A stretch of DNA of 64,000 nucleotides, taken from an uncultured Acetobacteraceae bacterium (GTDB lineage Bacteria > Pseudomonadota > Alphaproteobacteria > Acetobacterales > Acetobacteraceae). Shown here piece by piece: positions 1 through 6,155 of the stretch (its first letter is position 1; every line of letters starts with the position of its first letter). The notes beneath the pieces are model-generated. The model was not told the origin of the DNA, ran no database searches, and saw only the letters and a list, made by a program, of their open reading frames with translations. The translations under genes and the position numbers were made by a program. Location of the stretch: NCBI GenBank assembly GCA_943912335.1, contig CALTUD010000010.1, forward strand, positions 1 through 64,000, written 5' to 3'.

Positions 1-571
1 CCTGACCCAGCATCTCGCCGGCCAGGCTGTCCGGCGCCAGGCTCACCTTGTCGGTGCTGGCGGCCGGCTTGGCCGCGGCGGCAGGGGCGGGAGCCGGTGT
101 GGCGGCGGGCTTGGCGGCCGGCTGCGTCTTCGGATGCGCGGTCTGCGCGGGCTGGTCCAGCAGCGCGCGCAGGCGTACGCGCTGGGCCGGGGTGAGATCG
201 TCCAGCGGATCGGTGCGTTCGCGCCGTTCCTGTTGCAGCGTCGTCCGGTCCGCACGGGGCGCGGCGCCGGTGCCGTCATCCGGAAGGGGCTGGGACCGGT
301 CCTGGCCCGGTTCCTGGATCGGTTCCTGGGCTGGGGCGAGACCTTGACCCGAGGGCGCCTGCGCGGCGTCGTCCGGCTGCGTCTGGCTCTGCGTCTCCTG
401 CGCGAACGCCGTTCCGATCGGACCCTGCGACCCGGCGCCGCCGTTCAGCAGCGCCAGCAGCGGAACCAGCAGCAGCAGCGTCCCGAACCGGCGCCGGGCC
501 GTCCGGATCGCCGGTCGGGCAGGGCGAAGCTGGGGCGGTTCGGTGTCGTGCTGCTCGATCGTCCGCTGCAT
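1..571 (-). CDS. Membrane-anchored or secreted Pro/Ala-rich protein, 3' end cut by window edge
   Basis: This reading frame starts at the ATG at 571-569 and stays open to the window edge (190 codons). Residues 1-28 are basic and Arg/Pro-rich, followed by one hydrophobic stretch around residues 31-43 (LLLLVPLLALL), which fits an uncleaved signal anchor or a long-n-region signal peptide. The rest is low-complexity and periplasm-like: Gln/Pro/Asp-rich (about 60-110), then a short charged block with DPLDDLTPAQRVRLRALLDQ at about 122-141, then an Ala/Pro/Lys-rich linker and the start of a folded part near VSLAPDSLAGEM. I do not recognise the family; the layout (anchor, disordered linker, C-terminal domain outside the window) suggests an envelope protein whose functional domain lies beyond position 1. 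thiM lies 96 nt upstream in the same direction. Confidence 0.6.
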   Translation of the reverse strand, partial: MQRTIEQHDTEPPQLRPARPAIRTARRRFGTLLLLVPLLALLNGGAGSQGPIGTAFAQETQSQTQPDDAAQAPSGQGLAPAQEPIQEPGQDRSQPLPDDGTGAAPRADRTTLQQERRERTDPLDDLTPAQRVRLRALLDQPAQTAHPKTQPAAKPAATPAPAPAAAAKPAASTDKVSLAPDSLAGEMLGQ

Positions 572-666
572 CCGGGTTCCGTCTCCCCACTATCGGGCCG
601 CCCCCTGGGAGACGCCCGTCCTATCGTTCCTGGGCCCGCGCACCGACCATGCGCGCGCCGTTTTCG

Positions 667-1539
667 TCAAGCCGGGGCCTGAGCCGTCGGGGCATCCAAA
701 CGCGTGCGGGCGTTGAGGGTGGCGTCGTCCAGAAGAAACAGCGCGTCGAGCAGTTCGACCTGGAGCGAGCCGGGCCCCCGGCTGCGTTCCGCCGCGATCT
801 CGCCGGCCACGCCGATCAGCACGGTGGCATGGGCCGAGGCCAGCAGCGCGTCCGGTTCCACGGCGAGGCAGGCGCCCAGCAGCGCCGTGGCGGTGCAGCC
901 GAGTCCGGTCACGCGGGTCATCATCGCATTGCCGTTGCCGATCCGCAGCAGGCGCGCGCCGTCGGTGCAGAGATCCACCGCGCCGCTCACCGTCACCACC
1001 GCCCCGGTGCGACGCGCCAGCGTCCGTGCCGCCTCCAGCGCCGCCTCGGTTTCGTGCGCGCTGTCCACGCCGCGTCCCGATGCGATGGTCGCGGCCGCTT
1101 CGGGATCGACCAGCCCGGCCAGCGCCAGGATCTCCGACGCGTTGCCCCGGATCGCGGCGGGGCGGTGCGCCAGAAGCTCCACCGCGACGTTGGAGCGGAA
1201 CGCCAGCGCGCCCACCGCGACGGGGTCCATCACCCAGGGCGTCCCGGCGTCCCGCGCCGCCGCCGTGGCGAGCGCCATGGCGCGGGCTTCGGGGGCGGTG
1301 ATCGTGCCCAGATTGATCACCAGGGCGTCGGCGATGCGGGCGAAGGCGGCGGCCTCCTCCTCCGCCACCACCATGGCCGGCGAGGCGCCGATCGCCAGAA
1401 GCGCGTTGGCGGTACTGTTGTTGACCACGAGATTGGTGATCGAGTGCACCAGGGGGCGCTTCCGTCGCAGGGCGTGCAGGGTTCGGGCGACGGCGGCGCC
1501 CTGTTCGGCATCCACGGCGATCTTCGGCTGAATCGGCAT
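667..1539 (-). CDS. thiM: Hydroxyethylthiazole kinase
   Basis: ThiM phosphorylates 4-methyl-5-(2-hydroxyethyl)thiazole with ATP, the salvage entry to thiamine phosphate in the cytosol. The 290-aa protein spans the whole family: the N-terminal VHSITNLVVNN substrate-binding motif (about residues 31-41), MDPVAVGAL (about 117-125), and the ATP/catalytic VTGLGCTATALLGA near 210-223, with the catalytic Cys in the GLGC turn. The start is supported by GGGAGAG six bases upstream. It stands alone: thiE and thiD are not nearby, so it probably serves thiazole scavenging. It is transcribed divergently from the Nudix gene with only about 50 nt between them, too little for a TPP riboswitch, and I see none. 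Confidence 0.93.
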   Translation of the reverse strand: MPIQPKIAVDAEQGAAVARTLHALRRKRPLVHSITNLVVNNSTANALLAIGASPAMVVAEEEAAAFARIADALVINLGTITAPEARAMALATAAARDAGTPWVMDPVAVGALAFRSNVAVELLAHRPAAIRGNASEILALAGLVDPEAAATIASGRGVDSAHETEAALEAARTLARRTGAVVTVSGAVDLCTDGARLLRIGNGNAMMTRVTGLGCTATALLGACLAVEPDALLASAHATVLIGVAGEIAAERSRGPGSLQVELLDALFLLDDATLNARTRLDAPTAQAPA

Positions 1540-1590
1540 CCGTGCTCTCCCGGTGCATGATCCCGGCCCGTCGCAGCGAGCAGGGTGGTG

Positions 1591-2238
1591 ATGATGAACG
1601 ATGAACCGTTATGGCTGGTTCGGGCCAGGGCGGTGCAGGCGCTGGCGCAGAGCGGCCTCGCCTTCACCCGCGATCCCTACGATGTGGAGCGTTATCAGGC
1701 CCTGACGGCGCTGGCCGCGGAGATGATGGCCGAGCCCGCCGGCGCCGATCCGGCCGCGTTGCGCACCCTCTTCGAGGCCGAGCGCGGCTATGCCACGCCG
1801 AAGCTGGACGTGCGCGGCGCCGTGTTCGATGCGGCGGGGCGGTTGCTGATGGTGCGCGAACTGGCCGATTCCGGCCGCTGGACCCTGCCCGGCGGCTGGG
1901 CGGACGTGAACCAGACCGCGTCGGAATGCGCCGTGCGCGAGGTGCTGGAGGAAAGCGGCTACAGGGTGCGCGCGACGAAGCTGGCGCTGGTGCATGACCG
2001 CGCCCGGCAGGGCCACCATCCGGCCGGCCCGTTCTCGATCTGCAAGCTGTTCTTCTTGTGCGCCCTGTTGTCGCCGGAGCCGGAGCGGCTGGATGGCAAT
2101 ATCGAGACGGCGGATGCGCGCTTCTTCGCCGAGGGGGAGATTCCGGAGGACCTGTCCACGGGCCGTGTGCTGCTGCACCAGATCGCCCGTTTGTTCGCGC
2201 ATTACAGGGCGCCGGAATTGCCGACCGAGTTCGATTAA
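1591..2238 (+). CDS. Nudix hydrolase with N-terminal Nudix-associated domain
   Basis: A 215-aa cytosolic pyrophosphohydrolase. Residues about 1-65 resemble the helical N-terminal extension of the Nudix_hydro_N group (ADP-ribose / CDP-choline type hydrolases of Bacillus and relatives), followed by the Nudix fold (about 66-200). The Nudix box reads GWADVNQTASECAVREVLEES, so the first conserved Glu of GX5EX7REUXEEXGU is Gln while the REVLEE metal-binding core is intact; the Bacillus homologues I recall also replace that Glu. The start is ambiguous: GTG codons at 1585 and 1588 precede ATG at 1591 and 1594; AGGG at 1582-1585 fits 1591. Substrate cannot be read from sequence; ADP-ribose or a nucleoside diphosphate derivative is likely. 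Confidence 0.85.
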   Translation: MMNDEPLWLVRARAVQALAQSGLAFTRDPYDVERYQALTALAAEMMAEPAGADPAALRTLFEAERGYATPKLDVRGAVFDAAGRLLMVRELADSGRWTLPGGWADVNQTASECAVREVLEESGYRVRATKLALVHDRARQGHHPAGPFSICKLFFLCALLSPEPERLDGNIETADARFFAEGEIPEDLSTGRVLLHQIARLFAHYRAPELPTEFD

Positions 2239-2610
2239 AGGAGGCACAGAAACCGGCTGGAGCGTTGGATGCTGGCCGTTTCGACCGGGATCGAACGCGG
2301 CATCACTCCGCAGATGATTCGAGCCAAAGTATTTCTCAGTCCGCTCTAGTTTGGGTCAGCCCAAAACCCATGTCTAGAGTGGACGAGCCGCAGTATGGCT
2401 CAGCATCAGACGAGGGTAGGGGGCAACGAACTACCCCAGGAATAATGCAATATACAGATAATCATAGACCCGGCTCGGCTCAGTATTCCGCAGAATTTGA
2501 TTGGTAGCGACTGGCGTTACTCGCCAATAGTCTCTACCGGTATGGCTTTAGTGAGGACATGACCGCGCAGGTGATGCTGGTGGTGGAACCGCCGTGCGAA
2601 AACTTACGTT
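2239..2610. other. A+T-richer intergenic stretch without a convincing gene
   Basis: After the Nudix stop the base composition drops clearly below that of the flanks and remains so to about 4060. Several short frames exist but none has a start with ribosome binding site, recognisable motif or neighbour-like codon use. The only definite structure is the bulged hairpin at 2341-2382. The stretch 2521-2600 reads as an open frame (LANSLYRYGFSEDMTAQV...) on the + strand that might be a decayed gene end, but I cannot assign it. Confidence 0.6.
2341..2382. repeat. Two-tier bulged hairpin
   Basis: CCGCTCTAG (2341-2349) pairs with CTAGAGTGG (2374-2382), nine pairs with one G-U. Nested inside, TTTGGG (2350-2355) pairs with CCCAAA (2360-2365) around the loop TCAG. 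Eight unpaired bases (2366-2373) form a bulge on the 3' side. There is no T-run, so it is not a standard terminator. It could be a structured RNA element or the remnant of a mobile-element end. Confidence 0.5.
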
Positions 2611-3123
2611 TTACCTCGCCTGCGCCGATAGTATCTGTTCGATCAGAAAACGGGCTGAAACTTCAGTAACGAACGTAAGGTTGTCTTGAACCGAGCTTGG
2701 CTGGGCAACTGCCCCAAGAAAGTCAGATGTCTTGTAAGCCCATCGTCTCGATTGTACGTTCGTTCCAACCAATAGAAGCGCAGCTGTGCTTTTCTTCCCA
2801 GCGGGAGGATGCAATGTTAAAGCGGCGTTGAGCCCATCTTTTGGACTCAAGGTGATCGTTTTATCGCCAGCTTGAATTGTTAGAGTTTCGGCCATGTAGC
2901 TACCAAAGTCAGTATTGCTGTAAGCTATATTCTGCACGCTTGTTTTTAGCAGCCCGTTTGCCGTGAAAATGTCAAGGGACCCAATAATTAGATTGACTAG
3001 ATGCTGATAGTCACGCTCAAATCTCTCCTTTCTGACCGGTTTTTCGCTTTCAAATTCTAATCTATCTTCTTGCTCTTGTTTGAGTCGCCGGAGAATTGTC
3101 TCAAGGTTGGATACCCCAGTCAT
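2611..3123 (-). CDS. Hypothetical protein of the A+T-rich islet
   Basis: A 170-aa soluble protein that I do not recognise. The N-terminal 45 residues are charged and predicted helical (LETILRRLKQEQEDRLEFES), followed by an alpha/beta-looking body with repeated short hydrophobic segments and no signal peptide or membrane helix. ATG 3123 is preferred over the upstream in-frame TTG at 3138 because GGAG lies nine bases before it. Codon use is much more A/T-rich than in neighbouring genes (TTA, AAA, AAT, ATT frequent), which points to recent acquisition. A 6-bp inverted repeat overlaps the region just upstream of the ribosome binding site. It is probably an accessory, strain-specific gene. Confidence 0.7.
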   Translation of the reverse strand: MTGVSNLETILRRLKQEQEDRLEFESEKPVRKERFERDYQHLVNLIIGSLDIFTANGLLKTSVQNIAYSNTDFGSYMAETLTIQAGDKTITLSPKDGLNAALTLHPPAGKKSTAALLLVGTNVQSRRWAYKTSDFLGAVAQPSSVQDNLTFVTEVSARFLIEQILSAQAR

Positions 3124-3137
3124 CGCGTTTGTCTCCA

Positions 3138-3154
3138 ATTGATTTCAGATCAAT
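3138..3154. promoter_or_regulatory. Inverted repeat upstream of the islet gene
   Basis: ATTGAT-TTCAG-ATCAAT is a perfect 6+6 palindrome with five-base spacer, 15 nt before the ATG at 3123. Its position next to the ribosome binding site suggests an operator or an RNA hairpin controlling translation. This is inferred from position only. Confidence 0.35.
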
Positions 3155-3235
3155 AACGCTGGACGCCGATTCCTTGATATAAAATAAGGCGGCGGCCCGA
3201 ATAAAAATGTGCATTCCCCTGAGATACTGTTCCAC

Positions 3236-3517
3236 TCACGCCACCAGTTCCGCAACCATGTCGGAATGTGCGTCTATCACCTTCACGTAGGCCACGGCGA
3301 ACTCGGGCGGCATCACGCGCGCCTGCTCCCAGTCCCGCAGGGTTCCGACCGGGATGCGGAAACGTGCGGCGAACTGCGGCTGGGACAGGCCGAGCCTGGC
3401 GCGAGCCTGACGGATCAATCGGGCTCGGCGCCCTTGCTCCAGATCTTCGAACGACACGTCGCGGTCTTCCGCGTCGTCGGGATCAGCCGGGATTGCGATA
3501 TCGCTTCTCTTCACCAT
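3236..3517 (-). CDS. XRE-type HTH antitoxin of a BrnT locus
   Basis: A 93-aa protein with a Cro/C1-type helix-turn-helix at about residues 45-75 (LGLSQPQFAARFRIPVGTLRDWEQ), the usual form of the DNA-binding antitoxin that replaces the ribbon-helix-helix BrnA in many proteobacterial BrnT loci. The N-terminal third is acidic (DPDDAEDRDVSFEDLEQ), suited to contact a basic toxin. ATG 3517 has a strong GGAGGAG ribosome binding site seven bases upstream and lies inside the 3' end of the toxin gene in another frame, so the two are translationally coupled. It presumably represses the locus and neutralises the toxin. It is intact although the toxin frame is broken. Confidence 0.8.
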   Translation of the reverse strand: MVKRSDIAIPADPDDAEDRDVSFEDLEQGRRARLIRQARARLGLSQPQFAARFRIPVGTLRDWEQARVMPPEFAVAYVKVIDAHSDMVAELVA

Positions 3518-3756
3518 CGTTGCTCCTCCTGACCGAGATGGAACCGTGGCAGGTCGTTGCGCCACACGAAAACGCCCGTGAACAAACGCCCTTCGACCAT
3601 TCCGACCACCTTGAAACGGTGTTCACGATCCTGCTCTCGGATCGTGGGCATGATCAGATGGTCAGCATCGTCGAAAAGGCTCTCGCCGAATGCGAGAGAC
3701 ACGCCGTGCCTGGCGAGGTTCGCCGCGTTCTCCGTCGGATCGAACCGCGCATCCAT
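3483..3756 (-). pseudogene. brnT: BrnT-family RNase toxin, disrupted by a one-base insertion
   Basis: From ATG 3756 the frame encodes a BrnT-like ribonuclease N-terminus (MDARFDPTENAANLARHGVS, then HRFKVVGMVEGRLF, about residues 1-65). As written, translation runs into RFHLGQEEQRW and stops at 3511, after 81 residues. Removing one of the two G bases at 3540-3541 (CC on the coding strand) restores RFISVRRSNDGEEKRYRNPG with a stop at 3485-3483, giving a 90-aa protein with the family's C-terminal RxISxRRxNxxEEKRY motif. The frame therefore carries a +1 indel in the catalytic end. It may be an inactivating mutation or a sequencing error. The restored frame overlaps the antitoxin by 35 nt, the normal arrangement. 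Confidence 0.75.
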
Positions 3757-3762
3757 GACCAC

Positions 3763-3791
3763 ACTATACGGAAAGTCAGTATGGACGGCAA
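3763..3791 (-). promoter_or_regulatory. Sigma70-type promoter of the toxin-antitoxin locus
   Basis: On the minus strand TTGCCG (3791-3786) and TATAGT (3768-3763) are separated by exactly 17 bases. The -10 ends only seven bases before the toxin ATG at 3756, and no Shine-Dalgarno precedes that ATG. If this promoter is used the toxin mRNA would start at or near the ATG, i.e. be leaderless, while the antitoxin downstream has a strong ribosome binding site. Confidence 0.5.
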
Positions 3792-4013
3792 GGAGGTCGT
3801 GAGCGTGGAGAACGGCGCTCGAGATCGCCAGTGCCGATGACGGTTGCTGCGCAGTGACGTTCGAAGCCTGTATGTGCGCGGATGCACTGGCTAACCCCAA
3901 TTTTGTAAATATTTCTACCTTTCCGGGGAAAGTGGAAAGAGAAACAAAGTATCTTACGCGTTTGAATGTAGAGTATCGGTCTAATCCATTGCTAATCGGA
4001 TAAAAGTCCTTTG

Positions 4014-4035
4014 GTTCTTTCTTCCAAGAAAGAAC
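4014..4035. repeat. Perfect 10-bp inverted repeat (GTTCTTTCTT type)
   Basis: GTTCTTTCTT (4014-4023), CC, AAGAAAGAAC (4026-4035) form a perfect hairpin in the A+T-rich tail of the islet; the gap 3901-4086 holds no gene otherwise. Similar TTTGGTTCTTT...AAAGAACG hairpins are, to my recollection, a recurrent intergenic element of acetic acid bacteria. It probably acts as a bidirectional terminator between the islet and the small gene at 4087-4308, and it may also mark the islet boundary. Confidence 0.55.
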
Positions 4036-4086
4036 GTCTTTCCGGCGGAGCGCCGGCCCGGCGCAGGGCCGGACCGGTTGCCGTGT

Positions 4087-4308
4087 TCAGCGAAGCGGGC
4101 GCGCCGGGGCCGGGGCGACCGGGGCGGTGCCGCGCAGCTCGATCTCGAGCTCGTGGATGCGCTTGCGCACGCTGTCGCGCAGTGCAGGCGCGGTATGGGA
4201 TTTCATCGAGGCCAGCGTTTCCTTCAGGTCGCGCAGCTGCTTTTGCTTCTCGCCGAGGTTGCGGCGGATCGGCTGGTTGTCGGAAAACTGTCCGTGGAAC
4301 GCGCGCAA
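4087..4308 (-). CDS. Small coiled-coil protein (73 aa, TTG start)
   Basis: A 73-aa protein whose middle two thirds are a highly charged amphipathic helix (NLGEKQKQLRDLKETLASMK, then DSVRKRIHELEIELRG), ending in a Pro/Ala tail (PVAPAPARPLR). No ATG is available; TTG at 4308 follows AGGGAG with seven bases between and gives the compact product. The heptad-like spacing of Leu/Ile (LRDLKETL, RIHELEIEL) supports a coiled coil, perhaps an oligomer or a partner-binding peptide. I do not know a function. It lies alone, just beyond the A+T-rich islet, with ordinary high-GC codon use, so it belongs to the host backbone. It is easily missed because of size and start codon. Confidence 0.6.
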   Translation of the reverse strand: MRAFHGQFSDNQPIRRNLGEKQKQLRDLKETLASMKSHTAPALRDSVRKRIHELEIELRGTAPVAPAPARPLR

Positions 4309-4632
4309 TGGTGAACTCCCTGTCGATCCGGGCCGGTTCGGCCGCCTTCTTGGTGTCGGCGGCCGGACGCGGCCGTATGACGAGTGTATGACAGGGGGCA
4401 GGGCCGGCCAAGCCGGGGCCGGGTCCCGGAGGGTGCCGTTTCCGGTCCGCCGGGGGCGATGCCGGTCTCGTGAACGAGCCGGAACCGATCGGGAACAGCC
4501 GCGACGGGCGCGAGGATGTCCGTCGGCGCTGCCCGGACAGGGCAGGGCCTCGCATCCCGTCCGGCTTGCCGGGCGGCGGAGGACGGGTCTTACTGCCGGT
4601 GTCGTGAAACCGTCTTCTTCGAGCACCGGAGC

Positions 4633-5259
4633 GTGAGTCACCACACGCTGCTGCATCGCGCCGTCCGTCCCCTGGTGACCGGTCTGGCCCGCGCCGGCAT
4701 TTCGCCCGATCTCGTGACCGGTGCCCGCTTCGCCACCGGCCTGATCGCATCCGCCTGCTTTCTCGCCGGGCACGGGCCGCTCATGGTCGCGGGCGCGCTG
4801 CTGTGCGTCCTGTCCATGCTGCTGGACCGCACCGACGGCGCGCTGGCGCGACGGACCGGCCGGTTCAGCCGCTTCGGCGCGCGGTTCGATCTGGTGTCCG
4901 ACTGCCTGTGCACCATGACGCTGTTTCTCGGGCTCGGCATCGGCGTGGGCGCGCTGCCCGGCGGGATCAGCACGCTCACCGGCACGCTGCTCGGCATCGT
5001 CGCGGCGGTCGCGGTCGCAGTGACGTTCGTGGCGTTGAACTGGAACGAGCCCGAAGGCGCGGTGCGGCGTGCGTTCGATCCGGACGACAGTCTGCTGGTG
5101 GCGCCGGCGTTGATCCTGTGCGACCAGGCGCCGGTTCTGTTGTTTCTTGCCGCCACCTTCGCGCCGGTGGGGGCGATCGTGGCGCTCCGGCAGGCGGTGC
5201 AGCGCGCGCGCGGGGATTATCGCGCCAGACGGCCCAGACGCTCGGTCAGCACCTCGTAG
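4633..5259 (+). CDS. CDP-alcohol phosphatidyltransferase family membrane enzyme
   Basis: About 208 aa. The family signature DX2DGX2ARX8GX3DX3D is complete: DRTDGALARRTGRFSRFG, continuing ARFDLVSD (about residues 64-89), so both metal-binding Asp sets are present and the enzyme is probably active. Hydrophobic segments before and after the motif give about five to six membrane helices. It transfers a phosphatidyl or related group from a CDP-linked donor to an alcohol acceptor in the inner membrane; acceptor unknown. GTG 4633 with CGGAG upstream is chosen because translation from the further upstream ATG (4516) would add a non-family Arg/Cys-rich stretch. Its last 43 nt overlap, tail to tail, the end of the nucleoside hydrolase gene. 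Confidence 0.78.
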   Translation: MSHHTLLHRAVRPLVTGLARAGISPDLVTGARFATGLIASACFLAGHGPLMVAGALLCVLSMLLDRTDGALARRTGRFSRFGARFDLVSDCLCTMTLFLGLGIGVGALPGGISTLTGTLLGIVAAVAVAVTFVALNWNEPEGAVRRAFDPDDSLLVAPALILCDQAPVLLFLAATFAPVGAIVALRQAVQRARGDYRARRPRRSVSTS

Positions 5260-6155
5260 ACCCCGTCCGCATCCACGCTGCGCAGCACCAGCGCGTTGCG
5301 CGGCCGTTCGGTGACGCTCCACCAGTCGATCACCGACATGCCGGCGGTCAGCGCGCTTTCGGTCTCGAAGCAGACGTTCACGGTGCGGCCTGCGTAGAGA
5401 TCGGGACGCAGCAGCCAGAGAACCGTGTTGGGGTCGTGCAGAGGGCCGCCATCGGTGCCGAATTTCTCCGCCTCGAACCGCTTCTCGAACGCGAACCAAT
5501 CCGCCACCACCGTGCCGATGCCGTTCGGCAGCGCCCGCAGCTTTTCCATGCGCGCCCGGCTGGTGTGAAGTTGGTGCGTGATGTCGAGCGGCACCATCAC
5601 GATCGGGATTCCGGCCGCGAACACCAGCGCCGCCGCATCGGGATCGACGGCGGCGTTGAACTCGGCGCAGGGCGTGATGTTGCCCAGCTCAGACCAGGCG
5701 CCGATCATCGTCACGATGCGCGCGATCCGTCCGGCGATGCGCGGTTCGCGCTGCAGGGCGCGGGCGATGTTGGTGAGTGGGCCGATGCAGCACAGCGTGA
5801 TGCTGCCGGGCGGGTTCTCCATCAGGGTTCGCGCCAGGAACGCGTCGGCCGGTTCCTCCTGCGCGCGGATGCGCGGGGCGGGCAGATCCACGCCCTCGAA
5901 ACCGGTGCGTCCGTGGACATGGCTGGCGTCGATCGGTGCGCGACGCAACGGCCTGTCCGCACCGGGATGCACCGGGATCTCCGTCCGCCCGGCCAGTTCC
6001 AGCGTCTTGAGCGCGTTTTCCGTGGTGTGGGCGAGCGACACGTTGCCGGCCACGGTGGTGATTCCGAGCAGCTCGATCTCCGGCGAGGCGAGCGCCAGGA
6101 GAATGGTGACCGCATCGTCCTGACCCGGATCGGTGTCGATGATGATCCGTGTCAT
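5217..6155 (-). CDS. Inosine/uridine-preferring nucleoside hydrolase
   Basis: A 312-aa enzyme of the IUNH family that hydrolyses N-glycosidic bonds of (purine or pyrimidine) ribonucleosides to base plus ribose. The N-terminal calcium-binding signature DTDPGQDDA (about residues 7-15) is exact, the ITTVAGN segment follows, and the C-terminal half contains the ligand loop around NPFN-equivalent AEFNAAVDPDAA and the DPNTVLWL region. No signal peptide, hence cytosolic. Its ATG overlaps the stop of the upstream membrane protein (ATGA, 6155-6152), so it is translationally coupled as the last gene of a three-gene unit with a HisC-like aminotransferase and the DUF817-DUF2809 protein. Exact nucleoside preference is not readable. 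Confidence 0.9.
   Translation of the reverse strand: MTRIIIDTDPGQDDAVTILLALASPEIELLGITTVAGNVSLAHTTENALKTLELAGRTEIPVHPGADRPLRRAPIDASHVHGRTGFEGVDLPAPRIRAQEEPADAFLARTLMENPPGSITLCCIGPLTNIARALQREPRIAGRIARIVTMIGAWSELGNITPCAEFNAAVDPDAAALVFAAGIPIVMVPLDITHQLHTSRARMEKLRALPNGIGTVVADWFAFEKRFEAEKFGTDGGPLHDPNTVLWLLRPDLYAGRTVNVCFETESALTAGMSVIDWWSVTERPRNALVLRSVDADGVYEVLTERLGRLAR

Noticed and set aside
590..1558. Long open frames opposite and out of frame with thiM
   Set aside because: They are high-GC shadow frames: Arg/Gly/Pro-rich, no domain, while the thiM frame has full family motifs.
1540..1590. TPP riboswitch expected upstream of thiM
   Set aside because: Only about 50 nt separate the two divergent starts; no thi-box pattern (CTGAGA, ACCTGATC) is visible.
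2239..2330. tRNA-like stretch (TTTCGACCGGGATCGAACGC) that might mark an islet attachment site
   Set aside because: The TTCGA...TCGAA pairing is present but no acceptor, D- or anticodon arms could be built.
2058..2507. Open frame running from the Nudix gene into the A+T-rich gap
   Set aside because: Its first half is the Nudix gene in another frame; no start signal or motif in the rest.
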